From Streptomyces radiopugnans (GTDB lineage Bacteria; Actinomycetota; Actinomycetes; Streptomycetales; Streptomycetaceae), in assembly GCF_900110735.1 (NCBI RefSeq), contig NZ_FOET01000015.1, positions 23,801 through 87,800 of the forward strand: a stretch of 64,000 nucleotides of DNA. The letters are read 5' to 3'. Every line of letters begins with the position of its first letter. The stretch's first letter is position 1. This document shows, one piece after another, positions 43,951 through 52,269 of the stretch. Below the pieces are notes generated by a model, which saw nothing but the letters and a program-made list of their open reading frames with translations, had not been told where the DNA came from and searched no databases. Made by a program: the position numbers and the translations under genes.

Positions 43951-44631
43951 TCAGGCCGCCTTCGCCTTGGTGGCGTACACGTCCACGTACTCCTGGCCCG
44001 ACAGCCGCATCACGTGGCTCATCACCTCGTCGGTCACGGCCCGCAGCACATAGCGGTCGCGGTCCATGCCCTCGTAGCGCGAGAAGTCCAGCGGCTCGCC
44101 GAAGCGGACGGTGATCCGGCGGCCCGGGCCGATCCGGGGCAGTCCGCTGCCGCCCGGCTGCACACGGTCGGTGCCGATCATCGCGAACGGGACGACCGGC
44201 GCGCCGGTCATCAGCGTCAGCCTGGCGATGCCGGTGCGGCCCCGGTACAGGCGGCCGTCGGGGGAGCGGGTGCCCTCCGGGTAGATGCCGAAGACGTTGC
44301 CCTCCTCCAGCACCCGGCGGCCGGTCATCAGCGCCGCGACGCCGCCGCGCCCGCCGTCGCGGTCCACCGGGATCATGCCGACGCCGGTGAAGAACCACGC
44401 CATCAGACGGCCCTTGAGGCTCTTTCCGGTGACGTACTCGTCCTTGCCGATGAAGAAGACCTGCCGGTCGACGACGATCGGGAGGATCATCGAGTCGATG
44501 AAGGTCAGGTGGTTGCCGGCCAGGATCACCGGGCCGCTGCCGGGGATCCGCTCCGCTCCCTCGACCTGCGGACGGAACAGCACGCGCAGGAGCGGGCCGA
44601 GCAGCGCCTTGATGAGCAGGAAACGGGACAA
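43951..44631 (-). CDS. 1-acyl-sn-glycerol-3-phosphate acyltransferase (PlsC family)
   Basis: 226 residues, peripheral membrane enzyme that adds the second acyl chain to make phosphatidic acid. The HX4D motif is NHLTFID (about 40-46). Motif III is VFGIYPEGTRSPDGRLYRGRTG (about 113-134) and the proline-containing strand is APVVPFAMIG (about 143-152). The N-terminal segment FLLIKALLGPLLRVLF is a membrane anchor. The start is TTG at 44631, supported by GGAGGG 4 nt upstream and by the family N-terminus. Confidence 0.93.
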   Translation of the reverse strand: MSRFLLIKALLGPLLRVLFRPQVEGAERIPGSGPVILAGNHLTFIDSMILPIVVDRQVFFIGKDEYVTGKSLKGRLMAWFFTGVGMIPVDRDGGRGGVAALMTGRRVLEEGNVFGIYPEGTRSPDGRLYRGRTGIARLTLMTGAPVVPFAMIGTDRVQPGGSGLPRIGPGRRITVRFGEPLDFSRYEGMDRDRYVLRAVTDEVMSHVMRLSGQEYVDVYATKAKAA

Positions 44632-44877
44632 CGTGCCCTCCGGTCGTGATGGTCAGCGCGCGCACCCGCGCAGGTGAGTACGGTACTCGCCGATCACCGG
44701 CGGGCGCGCGCCGGGTTCGTCCCACGGATACCCCGTGATGGCGCGATTTGTCAGCCGTTCACGCCACGTTTCGTGCGCGGTCTCCCGTAGTGAAGCGACG
44801 CGCACCTACCATGCGCGGGTTCCGTTGTTTGTCAGGTGCGGGACAGTCACAGGCGTGTGAAGGCGAGAGGAGAGCCC

Positions 44878-46044
44878 ATGGGACAGGCGCAGAGGCCGGA
44901 CCGCAGAACCGTGCTGGGCGCGGCGGTGCTGGGCGCGGGCGCGGCGGCACTGGGACCGGCCGCCACCGCGGCGGCGGCCGACGGCGGGAAGGGGAGCGGC
45001 GCGGGCCGCGGGCGCGCGGTCCTGCCGGCACCCGCCGTCATCGCCCACCGCGGTGCCAGCGGCTACCGGCCCGAGCACACCCTGGGGGCCTACCAACTCG
45101 CCCTCGACATGGGGGCCGACGTCATCGAGCAGGACCTCGTGCCAACCCGGGACGGCCATCTCGTCTGCCGCCACGAGAACGACATCACCGGCACCACGGA
45201 CGTGGCCGACCACCCGGAGTTCGCCGGCCGCAGGACCACCAAGACGGTGGACGGCACCGAGATCACCGGCTGGTTCACCGAGGACTTCACCCTCGCCGAA
45301 CTCAAGACGCTGCGCGCCACCGAGCGCATCCCCGGCACCCGCCCCGACAACACCCTCTACGACGGCCGCTGGACGGTCCCGTCCTTCGAGGAGGTGCTGC
45401 GCTGGGCCGAGCGCGAGGGCCGCCGGCGCGGACGCCCGGTCTGGCTCCACGTCGAGACCAAGCACCCCAGCTACTTCCGCGCACTGGGCCTGGGCCTGGA
45501 GGAGCGGCTGGCGAAGCTGCTGCGCCGCTACGGGCGGGACCGCGCGAACTCCCCCACGTTCCTGCAGTCCTTCGAGCCGACCAGCATGGAGCGGATGAGC
45601 CGGCTGGTGAGGACCCCGCGCGTGGTGCTGCTGTGGACCGCCGACTCCCGCCCCTGGGACTTCGAGCAGACCGGCGATCCGCGCACCGTGGCGGACCTCG
45701 TCACCCCCGAGGGGCTGGAGTGGATCTCCGGCTTCGCCCAGGGCGTCGGCCCGGTGCTCGACCTCGTCATCCCCCGGCGGGCGGACGGGCGGCTGGGCGA
45801 GCCCACCACCCTGGTGCGCGACGCCCACGCCCGCGGGCTGCTGCTCCACCCGTACACCATGCGCAACGAGAACCGCTTCCTGCCCGCGGACTTCCACCGC
45901 GGCACCGACCCGGACGCGTACGGGGACGCCTTCGGCGCCCTGCGCGCGTACTTCGAGACGGGCATCGACGGCATCTTCGCCGACCAGCCGGACACCGCCC
46001 TGCTGGCCGCCGAGGACTTCCGCCGGGACTTCGGCCGGGGCTGA
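44878..46044 (+). CDS. Tat-exported glycerophosphodiester phosphodiesterase
   Basis: 388 residues. The N-terminus DRRTVLGAAVLGAGAAALG is a twin-arginine signal with cleavage likely near ATAAAA (about 35-40). The mature enzyme has IAHRGASGYRPEHTLGAYQLALDMGADVIEQDLVPTRDGHLV (about 55-95), with the GDPD catalytic Glu/His pair and Ca2+-binding acids, and HVETKHPSYF later. It hydrolyses glycerophosphodiesters or lipids outside the cell to release glycerol-3-phosphate. ATG with GAGGAG upstream. A 12-bp hairpin terminates it. Confidence 0.95.
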   Translation: MGQAQRPDRRTVLGAAVLGAGAAALGPAATAAAADGGKGSGAGRGRAVLPAPAVIAHRGASGYRPEHTLGAYQLALDMGADVIEQDLVPTRDGHLVCRHENDITGTTDVADHPEFAGRRTTKTVDGTEITGWFTEDFTLAELKTLRATERIPGTRPDNTLYDGRWTVPSFEEVLRWAEREGRRRGRPVWLHVETKHPSYFRALGLGLEERLAKLLRRYGRDRANSPTFLQSFEPTSMERMSRLVRTPRVVLLWTADSRPWDFEQTGDPRTVADLVTPEGLEWISGFAQGVGPVLDLVIPRRADGRLGEPTTLVRDAHARGLLLHPYTMRNENRFLPADFHRGTDPDAYGDAFGALRAYFETGIDGIFADQPDTALLAAEDFRRDFGRG

Positions 46045-46422
46045 CGGCCGGCCGGACCGGCCCGGCGGCCCCGAGGGCGGCGCGGACCGCGGTGGTCACC
46101 CGTGCGGGTGGCGCACACGCGGTCCGCGCAACCGTTTCCGCCCCCGGAACGCCACGGCGGCCGCGGTACACGGGGACCTGCCCACCGACCCCGCCCGCGG
46201 GGAAGCCGCCCGGGAGTTGGGAATCTCACAGGGCGGTCCCGGACCGATTCGTTCCCCTTGCACCGATCGCCTGCGCAGAATGCTCACGGCGGAGGTTGCG
46301 CCCCCCGAACCAGGGGAAGGGTGCGGTGAACCACCGGCGTCATCAGGGCAGACAGTTCGGGCGCGCGACCCTCGTTCCGCATGTGCGTCCGGACGCGACG
46401 AGACATGGGGAGACGTGCGCAC
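46045..46422 (+). promoter_or_regulatory. Intergenic region (378 bp) with a terminator and the GNAT promoter
   Basis: The first part holds the terminator of the GDPD gene (46080-46129). The rest contains no convincing gene. Its GC content falls around 46205-46400, which is probably where the promoter of the GNAT at 46423 lies. I find no clear consensus -35/-10 pair. Confidence 0.4.
46080..46129 (+). terminator. Terminator after the GDPD gene
   Basis: GCGCGGACCGCG (46080-46091) pairs perfectly with CGCGGTCCGCGC (46118-46129). The 26-nt loop contains its own CACCC-GTGC-GGGTG hairpin. Confidence 0.75.
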
Positions 46423-46950
46423 ATGGGAATGAGCGTGACCATCTCTGCGGCGACGGACGAAGACGTCGAGCAGATCCTCAAACTGCAGTACCTGTGCTAC
46501 CAGTCCGAGGCCGCGCTCTACGGCGACTACGGCATCGAGCCGCTCACCCAGACCCTCGACGACCTCCGCGCCGAACTGGCCCGCGGCTGCGTGCTCGTGG
46601 CCCGGCTCGGCGAGGAGGTCGTCGGATCGGTACGCGGCCGTGTCGAGGACGACGGCACGGCCGTGATCGGCAAACTGATCGTCCACCCCCGCATGCAGCG
46701 GCACGGGCTCGGCAGGAGGCTGCTGTCCGCGGTCGAGGAGCGGCTGGCGCGGGAGCGGTCCGCCCGGCGCTACCGGCTGTCCACCGGCCACCGCAGCGAG
46801 GGCAACATCCGCCTCTACCGCAGGCTCGGCTACACGCCGGTGGCCACCGAACAGGTCTCCTCGAGGCTGAGCATGGTGACCCTGGAGAAGGCGCCGCAGT
46901 CCTCGCCGGCGGGAGGGGACGTCTCCCGGACGTACGCCGCCAGCGCCTGA
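46423..46950 (+). CDS. GNAT family N-acetyltransferase
   Basis: 175 residues. VTISAATDEDVEQILKLQYLCYQSEAALYGDYGIEPLTQTLDDLRAEL at the N-terminus, GKLIVHPRMQRHGLGRRLLSAVEERL (acetyl-CoA loop, about 81-106) and EGNIRLYRRLGYTPV are a well-known group of GNATs in actinobacteria. The substrate is unknown. The ATG at 46423 or the ATG two codons later can both serve; a GGGGAGA site is upstream. Confidence 0.92.
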   Translation: MGMSVTISAATDEDVEQILKLQYLCYQSEAALYGDYGIEPLTQTLDDLRAELARGCVLVARLGEEVVGSVRGRVEDDGTAVIGKLIVHPRMQRHGLGRRLLSAVEERLARERSARRYRLSTGHRSEGNIRLYRRLGYTPVATEQVSSRLSMVTLEKAPQSSPAGGDVSRTYAASA

Positions 46951-46977
46951 CCGGCGCCCGGTGCGCGTCCCGTACGC

Positions 46978-47018
46978 GCTCGGGCCGCCCCGGTGACACC
47001 CGCCGGGGCGGCCCGAGC
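46978..47018. terminator. Bidirectional hairpin terminator
   Basis: A perfect 16-bp stem (46978-46993 with 47003-47018) and 9-nt loop lie between the GNAT gene and the convergent membrane-protein pair. Confidence 0.8.
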
Positions 47019-47098
47019 ACGTACCGGGGCCGCCGAGCCGGGGAGGGGCGCCGGTCGCCGCCGCGCCGCCCGGACCGCCCGGCGGACCGCTTCCGCGG

Positions 47099-47527
47099 TC
47101 AGACCGCCCCGGCCCCGGCGGGCGAGCGGCGCAGCCACAGCAGGCCGATCACCGGCAGGACCAGCGGGAGCAGCAGATACCCCAGGCCGTAGTTCGACCA
47201 GACGGTCGCGTCGGGGAAGGCGGCCGGATCCAGCACCGTCCAGGTGCCGACCGTCAGCACCCCGGCCAGCTCGGCGGCGCAGCACACCAGCGCCACCCGG
47301 CGGGCGCCCCTGCCGCCGCGCACCAGGGCGACGGTGATCACCACGTACACCGCCGCGGCCACCGCCGAGAGGAGGTACGCCAGCGGCGCTTCCTGGAAGC
47401 GCGTGGAGAGCTGGTAGACCGAGCGGGAGGTCGCGCCGACCGCGAAGACCGCGTACAGCGTGACCAGCAGCCGGCCCGGCCCGCGGTTCAGACCCGAGGA
47501 CGCCGCAGGGCCCGAGGGCTCAGCCAT
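47099..47527 (-). CDS. Four-helix integral membrane protein, unknown function
   Basis: 142 residues with about four membrane helices (about 20-35, 48-70, 77-95, 112-132). The second and third loops are short and basic. The protein overlaps the upstream membrane-protein gene by 8 bases, so the two are likely co-translated and may interact. I do not recognise the family beyond conserved hypothetical membrane protein in streptomycetes. Confidence 0.8.
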   Translation of the reverse strand: MAEPSGPAASSGLNRGPGRLLVTLYAVFAVGATSRSVYQLSTRFQEAPLAYLLSAVAAAVYVVITVALVRGGRGARRVALVCCAAELAGVLTVGTWTVLDPAAFPDATVWSNYGLGYLLLPLVLPVIGLLWLRRSPAGAGAV

Positions 47528-47888
47528 GCCCGCCTCCCCACACGTCGTACAGCCGCACCTGGAGCACGGCCATCACCACCGCGCCCGCGGCGACCGTCGC
47601 CGAACCCCAGCGGGTGCGTTCGGCCAGGGACATGAAGCCGACCGCCGGCACACAGGCCGCCACGCCCAGCAGATAGGAGACGAAGACCACCGTGCCGCCG
47701 TCCGGCTTCGCGCCGCGCGCCAGCTGTACGACGCCGACGACCAGCTGCACCAGGGCGAGTGCGGTCACCACGGCCATGCCGGCGAAGTGCCAGTCCTTGG
47801 TCGGCTGGTCCCGGTAGGCCGCGAAGCCGCACCAGGCGGCCAGGGCGAGCGCGGCCACGGCGACCGCGACCGTCAGCGGGGTGAGCAT
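47520..47888 (-). CDS. Four-helix integral membrane protein, unknown function
   Basis: 122 residues. Membrane helices lie at about 3-20, 34-55, 68-88 and 97-115. The ATG at 47888 is chosen because TACAGT lies 6 nt before it and because the longer frame adds a charged N-terminus without membrane-protein character. It heads a two-gene unit with the gene overlapping its 3' end. Confidence 0.8.
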   Translation of the reverse strand: MLTPLTVAVAVAALALAAWCGFAAYRDQPTKDWHFAGMAVVTALALVQLVVGVVQLARGAKPDGGTVVFVSYLLGVAACVPAVGFMSLAERTRWGSATVAAGAVVMAVLQVRLYDVWGGGHG

Positions 47889-47894
47889 GTCGGC

Positions 47895-47900
47895 ACTGTA
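47895..47900 (-). promoter_or_regulatory. -10 element TACAGT for a leaderless transcript
   Basis: On the minus strand TACAGT ends 6 nt before the ATG at 47888. Confidence 0.5.
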
Positions 47901-48150
47901 TTCGAGCCCGTCATCGCGGACGAAACGACCCCTCCAGAAGTCCCTCCGGATCTTTCCCGGATCCCTGCGGGCCGTGGCCTTGACCACATGCCGGGCTGTT
48001 CACCGGACGGTCCGCGGACGGCTTCCGCGCAGGTGGCGGTGGGTGCGACGGCTTCTTCGGCGGGTGGGCGCGCCGGGTGCCGCGCATCGCCGACCGTCCA
48101 CTATCCGGACAGAGGCGTCCGTTTTTTACGTGTAGAGGCCAGGGGTCTGC

Positions 48151-48156
48151 TTTACT
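48151..48156 (+). promoter_or_regulatory. -10 element TTTACT for a leaderless transcript of the met leader peptide
   Basis: TTTACT ends 7 nt before the leader peptide ATG at 48164. A GTTTTTTACG tract lies about 20 nt upstream and may contain a weak -35. No Shine-Dalgarno is seen. Confidence 0.45.
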
Positions 48157-48163
48157 CTTCCGC

Positions 48164-48250
48164 ATGACCGCGACGAGCTACCGCACCCGTGCGACCGAGG
48201 CGACGATGACGCCCGGTGCTCGCCGCATGTGTCGAATGTGTGACCGCTGA
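48164..48250 (+). CDS. Met/Cys-rich leader peptide upstream of metNIQ
   Basis: A 28-codon frame from ATG at 48164 to TGA at 48248. It ends in GARRMCRMCDR, so Met-Cys occurs twice within five codons just before the stop, and another Met lies at codon 15. The metNIQ methionine importer begins 222 bp downstream on the same strand. Clusters of regulatory codons near the end of a short upstream frame are the hallmark of translation-coupled attenuation. A Cys requirement may be sensed as well as Met. GC hairpins follow the stop. The peptide itself need not have a function. Confidence 0.6.
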   Translation: MTATSYRTRATEATMTPGARRMCRMCDR

Positions 48251-48269
48251 GGGCCCCCGACCGAGCCGC

Positions 48270-48324
48270 CTCGCGCCCCGAAGCGAGACCTGAGCCGTCC
48301 ACCTCCCGGCGGTCCGCCCGGAGG
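48270..48324 (+). promoter_or_regulatory. Leader RNA hairpins between the leader peptide and metN
   Basis: Two hairpins are visible: CTCGC/GCGAG (48270-48287) and CCTCC/GGAGG with an inner GGC/GCC (48302-48324). Further GC-rich complementarity lies at 48325-48370. None has a clear T tract, so a terminator is not proven. Ribosome stalling at the Met-Cys codons could shift pairing among them. Confidence 0.35.
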
Positions 48325-48472
48325 GCGCCGGATGCGCTCGGCCCCGCGCTCGCCCGCCGTCCGCCCGCCCGAGGCGTGATTTCCGGACAGCGGGTTCCAC
48401 CCCTTTTCGTCAGGAACATCCGTGCCCGGCGCCGTACCCCCGCGCCGCGCACTCGACAGTGATGGACACCCA

Positions 48473-49639
48473 GTGATCACCACCACGGGACTCACCAAGG
48501 TCTACCGTTCCCGAGGCCGCGACGTGACCGCGCTCGACGGCGTCGACCTCCACGTCCGCGAGGGCGAGGTCTTCGGCGTCGTCGGCCGCAGCGGAGCGGG
48601 GAAGTCCTCCCTCATCCGCTGCGTCAACCTGCTGGAGCGTCCCACCTCCGGCACGGTCGTCGTCGACGGACAGGACCTCACCGCCCTGGCCGGACGCGGA
48701 CCGCGGGCCGGCGCCGAACTGCGCCGGGCCCGCAGCCGCATCGGCATGGTCTTCCAGCACTTCAACCTGCTGTCCTCCCGGACCGTCCAGGGCAACGTCG
48801 AACTGCCGCTGGAGATCCTCGGCGTCCCCGGCCGCGAGCGCGCCCGCAAGGCCCGGGAGCTGCTGGGCCTGGTCGGCCTCGCCGACCACGCCCGCTCCTG
48901 GCCCGCACAGCTCTCCGGCGGCCAGAAGCAGCGCGTCGGCATCGCCCGGGCACTGGCGGGCGACCCCAAGGTGCTGCTGTCCGACGAGGCGACCTCCGCG
49001 CTCGACCCGGAGACCACCCGCTCCGTCCTGGCCCTGCTGCGCGACCTCAACCGGCAGCTCGGCCTGACCGTGCTGCTCATCACGCACGAGATGGACGTCG
49101 TCAAGACCGTCTGCGACTCGGCCGCGCTGATGCGGGACGGGAAGGTCGCGGAGTCCGGCACCGTCTCGGGGCTGCTGGCCACCCCCGGCTCCGAGCTGGC
49201 CCGCGAGCTGTTCCCCCTCGGGGGGACGCCCCCGGCCGGGGAGGCGGGGAACGGGGCGGGGCCGGCCCGGGAGCGCACCGTCGTGGACGTCACCTTCCAC
49301 GGCGAGAGCACCGGACGGCCGCTGATCTCCCAGCTCTCACGCACCCACGACATCGACGTGTCGATCCTCGGCGCCGCCATGGACACCATCGGCGGCCGCC
49401 AGGTGGGCCGGATGCGGATCGAACTGCCCGGCGCCCGCGAGGACAACGCCGTGCCGCTCGGCTTCCTGCGCGAGCGGGGACTGACCGTCGAGTTCCCCGG
49501 AGCGGCCGGGGCCGTCAGGCCCTCCGGAAGCCCCGGGCCGCCCGACGCCCCCGAGGCTCTCCGGACCTCCGGGACCACCGAGACCTCCCAGAGCACCGAG
49601 ACCCCCCAGACCACCGAGACCGCGGAGAAGACCCGATGA
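48473..49639 (+). CDS. metN: Methionine ABC transporter ATP-binding protein
   Basis: ATPase of the MetNIQ importer for methionine. 388 residues. Walker A GRSGAGKSS (about 37-45), Q-loop, signature LSGGQKQR (about 143-150), Walker B and the H-loop THEMD are present. The C-terminal NIL regulatory domain (about 265-340) begins around ERTVVDVTFHGESTGRPLISQLS, which binds methionine and inhibits transport. A Ser/Thr/Glu tail follows. The GTG start precedes VITTTGLTKVYRS. metI overlaps by 4 bases (ATGA). Confidence 0.95.
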   Translation: MITTTGLTKVYRSRGRDVTALDGVDLHVREGEVFGVVGRSGAGKSSLIRCVNLLERPTSGTVVVDGQDLTALAGRGPRAGAELRRARSRIGMVFQHFNLLSSRTVQGNVELPLEILGVPGRERARKARELLGLVGLADHARSWPAQLSGGQKQRVGIARALAGDPKVLLSDEATSALDPETTRSVLALLRDLNRQLGLTVLLITHEMDVVKTVCDSAALMRDGKVAESGTVSGLLATPGSELARELFPLGGTPPAGEAGNGAGPARERTVVDVTFHGESTGRPLISQLSRTHDIDVSILGAAMDTIGGRQVGRMRIELPGAREDNAVPLGFLRERGLTVEFPGAAGAVRPSGSPGPPDAPEALRTSGTTETSQSTETPQTTETAEKTR

Positions 49640-50304
49640 CCTGGCCGGAGATGCAGCCCATCCTGCTCCAGGGCACCGTCGACACCCTCTACATGGTCGG
49701 CTGGTCCACCCTCGTCACCGTCCTGGGCGGCCTCCCGCTGGGTGTGCTGCTGGTACTCACCGACCGCGGCGGGCTGCTGGCGAACAAGGCGGTCAACAAG
49801 GCCGTCGGCGTCGTGGTCAACGTCGGGCGCTCCCTGCCCTTCATCATCCTCGTCGTCGCCCTGATCCCCTTCACCCGCCTGGTCGTCGGCACCTCCATCG
49901 GCCCGACGGCCGCCGTGGTGCCGCTGTCCATCGGCGCCATCCCCTTCTTCGCCCGCCTGGTGGAGACGGCCGTGCGCGAGGTGGACCACGGACTGGTCGA
50001 GGCCGTCCTGTCCATGGGCGGCGGTACCGGCACGGTCGTCTTCAAGGCGCTGCTGCCGCAGGCCCTGCCCTCCCTCGTGGCCGGTCTGACCACCACCGTC
50101 ATCACCCTCGTCGGCTACTCCGCGATGGCCGGCGCGGTGGGCGCCGAAGGCCTGGGCAGTAAGGCCATCACCTACGGCTACCAGCGCTTCGAGACCGGCT
50201 TCATGCTCGCCACCGTCGTCGTGCTGCTCGCCCTCGTCACCGCCGTGCAGCTCCTGGGCGACGGCGCGGTGCGCCTGCTCTCCCGCCGCGAGCGCACCAC
50301 CTGA
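49636..50304 (+). CDS. metI: Methionine ABC transporter permease
   Basis: 222 residues, five membrane helices. The EAA-like loop VRNVDHGLVEAVLSMGGG-type sequence (VREVDHGLVEAVLSMGG, about 114-130) is the site that contacts MetN. NVGRSLPFIILVVALIPFTRLVVGT near the middle is a MetI signature. The ATG overlaps the metN stop. Confidence 0.95.
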   Translation: MTWPEMQPILLQGTVDTLYMVGWSTLVTVLGGLPLGVLLVLTDRGGLLANKAVNKAVGVVVNVGRSLPFIILVVALIPFTRLVVGTSIGPTAAVVPLSIGAIPFFARLVETAVREVDHGLVEAVLSMGGGTGTVVFKALLPQALPSLVAGLTTTVITLVGYSAMAGAVGAEGLGSKAITYGYQRFETGFMLATVVVLLALVTAVQLLGDGAVRLLSRRERTT

Positions 50305-50419
50305 ACCACCCCCCGACCACCCCCCACATGGAAGCCGGACCCCTTGTCCGGCAGGCACCGACCGGAGCCCCGGCATCCCCGGAGCCCCGGAGAACGCAGA
50401 ACGGAAAGAGGCACTCTTC

Positions 50420-51295
50420 GTGCGCACCATCACCAAGTCCGCCATCGCCAGGTCCGCCCGCACCAGGGCCACCGCCGCCGCGGCCACCGCCGCGCTGGCC
50501 CTCTCGCTGGCCGCCTGCGGCACCGACTCCGACCCCGCCGCCTCCGGCGGCTCGGGGGACGCCGACGCGCCGCTGACCGTCGCGGCCTCCCCGACCCCGC
50601 ACGCCGACATCCTCGGCTTCGTCAAGGAGAACCTGGCCGAGAAGGCCGGACTGAAGCTGGAGATCAGGGAGTTCACCGACTACGTGCTCCCCAACACCGC
50701 CACCGAGAACGGCGAGGTCGACGCCAACTACTTCCAGCACAAGCCCTACCTGGACGACGTCAACGCCAAGCAGGGCACCCACCTGGTGCCGGTGACGGGC
50801 GTCCACCTGGAACCGCTGGGCCTCTACTCCTCCACCCTGAAGAAGGCCTCCGAGCTCGGCGCCGGCGACACCGTCGCGGTGCCCAACGACACCACCAACG
50901 AGGGCCGCGCCCTCAAGCTCCTGGACAACCACGGCCTGATCGAGCTCAAGGACGGCGCCGGGCAGGACGCCACCCTCTCGGACATCGCCGACGCCAAGGG
51001 CCTGGAGTTCAAGGAACTGGAGGCCGCCGCGCTGCCCCGCTCCCTCGACGACGTGGACGCCGCCGTCGTCAACGGCAACTACGCCATCGAGGCCGGTCTG
51101 GAGCCCGCCGAGGACGCCCTGGCCCTGGAGGAGGCCGAGGGCAACCCCTACGTCAACCTCCTGGTCGTCAAGGAGGGCGGCGAGGACGACCCGCGGGTGA
51201 GGAAGCTGGCCGACCTGCTGGCCTCCGAGGAGGTCGCCGACTTCATCGAGCGGGAGTACCGGGGCTCGGTGGTGGCCGCGGCCGACGCCTCCTGA
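50420..51295 (+). CDS. metQ: Methionine-binding lipoprotein (MetQ/NlpA family)
   Basis: 291 residues. A lipoprotein signal ends at the lipobox LAAC, with C33 the likely lipidated residue. The mature part is the NlpA family: VAASPTPHADILGFVKENLAEKAGLKLEIREFTDYVLPNTATENGEVDANYFQHKPYLDD (about 56-120), GTHLVPVTGVHLEPLGLYS, and a C-terminal NYAIEAGLEPAEDAL. The GTG start at 50420 has GAAAGAGGC upstream. A strong terminator follows. Confidence 0.96.
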   Translation: MRTITKSAIARSARTRATAAAATAALALSLAACGTDSDPAASGGSGDADAPLTVAASPTPHADILGFVKENLAEKAGLKLEIREFTDYVLPNTATENGEVDANYFQHKPYLDDVNAKQGTHLVPVTGVHLEPLGLYSSTLKKASELGAGDTVAVPNDTTNEGRALKLLDNHGLIELKDGAGQDATLSDIADAKGLEFKELEAAALPRSLDDVDAAVVNGNYAIEAGLEPAEDALALEEAEGNPYVNLLVVKEGGEDDPRVRKLADLLASEEVADFIEREYRGSVVAAADAS

Positions 51296-51315
51296 CACCG
51301 GTACGGCGGTGAGCC

Positions 51316-51341
51316 GGGCCCCGGCGGGGGGGCCGGGGCCC
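51316..51341 (+). terminator. Terminator of the metNIQ operon
   Basis: GGGCCCCGGC (51316-51325) pairs exactly with GCCGGGGCCC (51332-51341) around a GGGGGG loop. It lies 20 bp after the metQ stop. Confidence 0.82.
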
Positions 51342-51406
51342 GCGCTGCACGCCGCCGGGACGATGCTGCATGCTGTGCACTCGACCCCGTCAGGCTGGAG
51401 CGGCGC

Positions 51407-52072
51407 ATGACACCCATCTTCCCGGAGATCTCGATCAGCACGGAACGACTCGTGCTGCGTCCCCTCGAGACCGAGGACGCCCCCGCGTTCACCGAGATGA
51501 TGAACGACGAACTGGTCACCGCCTGGACCTCCGCGCCCGTCCCCTACACCGAGGACCACGCCCGGGAGTGGATCGCCCGGGGGGCGCCCGCGGAGCGGGC
51601 CGAGGGACGCGGCATCGTCTTCGCCGTCATCGAGTTCCTCACCCAGCGCCTGGTCGGCACCGTCCATCTGCGCAAGGCCGACTGGCGGGTGCTGTCCGTC
51701 GAGGCCGCGTATGTGATCGCACCCTGGGCACGCGGCGAGGGGTATGCCGCCGAGTCGCTGCTCGCCGCCGTCCAGTGGCTGTTCCAGGACCGGAAGTTCG
51801 AGCGGCTGGAGATACGCACCCCGGCCGACAACACCGCCTCGCAGCAGGTCGCCCAGAAGATCGGCTGCGTCAGCGAGGGAGTGCTGCGCAACGCCTGGAT
51901 AGCCCGGACCCGCACCGAGGACGGGAGCTGGACCGACATCCGCACCGACCTGATCGTGTGGAGCCTGCTGCCGGAGGACCTGGAGGACGGGCCGGGCGAG
52001 GCGGCCGACACCGGCGGATACTCCGCCTACCCCGAGGCCGGGAGCTACTCCGCCTACCCCGACTGGCGCTGA
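51407..52072 (+). CDS. GNAT N-acetyltransferase, RimJ/RimL type
   Basis: 221 residues. ISTERLVLRPLETEDAPAFTEMMNDELVTAWTSAPVPY at the N-terminus, AYVIAPWARGEGYAAESLLAAVQWLF (acetyl-CoA loop, about 102-127) and NTASQQVAQKIGCVSEGVLRN are RimJ/RimL-like. The tail repeats Ser-Ala-Tyr (YSAYPEAGSYSAYPDW), unlike the family, and is probably flexible. GGAG 7 nt before the ATG. Confidence 0.92.
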   Translation: MTPIFPEISISTERLVLRPLETEDAPAFTEMMNDELVTAWTSAPVPYTEDHAREWIARGAPAERAEGRGIVFAVIEFLTQRLVGTVHLRKADWRVLSVEAAYVIAPWARGEGYAAESLLAAVQWLFQDRKFERLEIRTPADNTASQQVAQKIGCVSEGVLRNAWIARTRTEDGSWTDIRTDLIVWSLLPEDLEDGPGEAADTGGYSAYPEAGSYSAYPDWR

Positions 52073-52269
52073 CGGCCCGGAAGCCCGAGGCGTGCGGCCC
52101 GAGCCGTGAAGCCCCGGCCGGCTCCCCGTGCCGGGCGCGGTAACCTCACTGCGGCGATCCCACCGCCCCACAGCCCCACCGTCCTGTCGACACCGCAACA
52201 CCGCGCACCGCGCACGTTCCCGCACCGCCTTCCGCCCCCGCCCCGCGACGCGCCAGGAGAGAGCCGACG

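Noticed and set aside
44836..44878. Earlier GTG start for the GDPD gene
   Set aside because: It would place 14 residues before the twin-arginine signal, and the ATG at 44878 has a GAGGAG site at the right distance.
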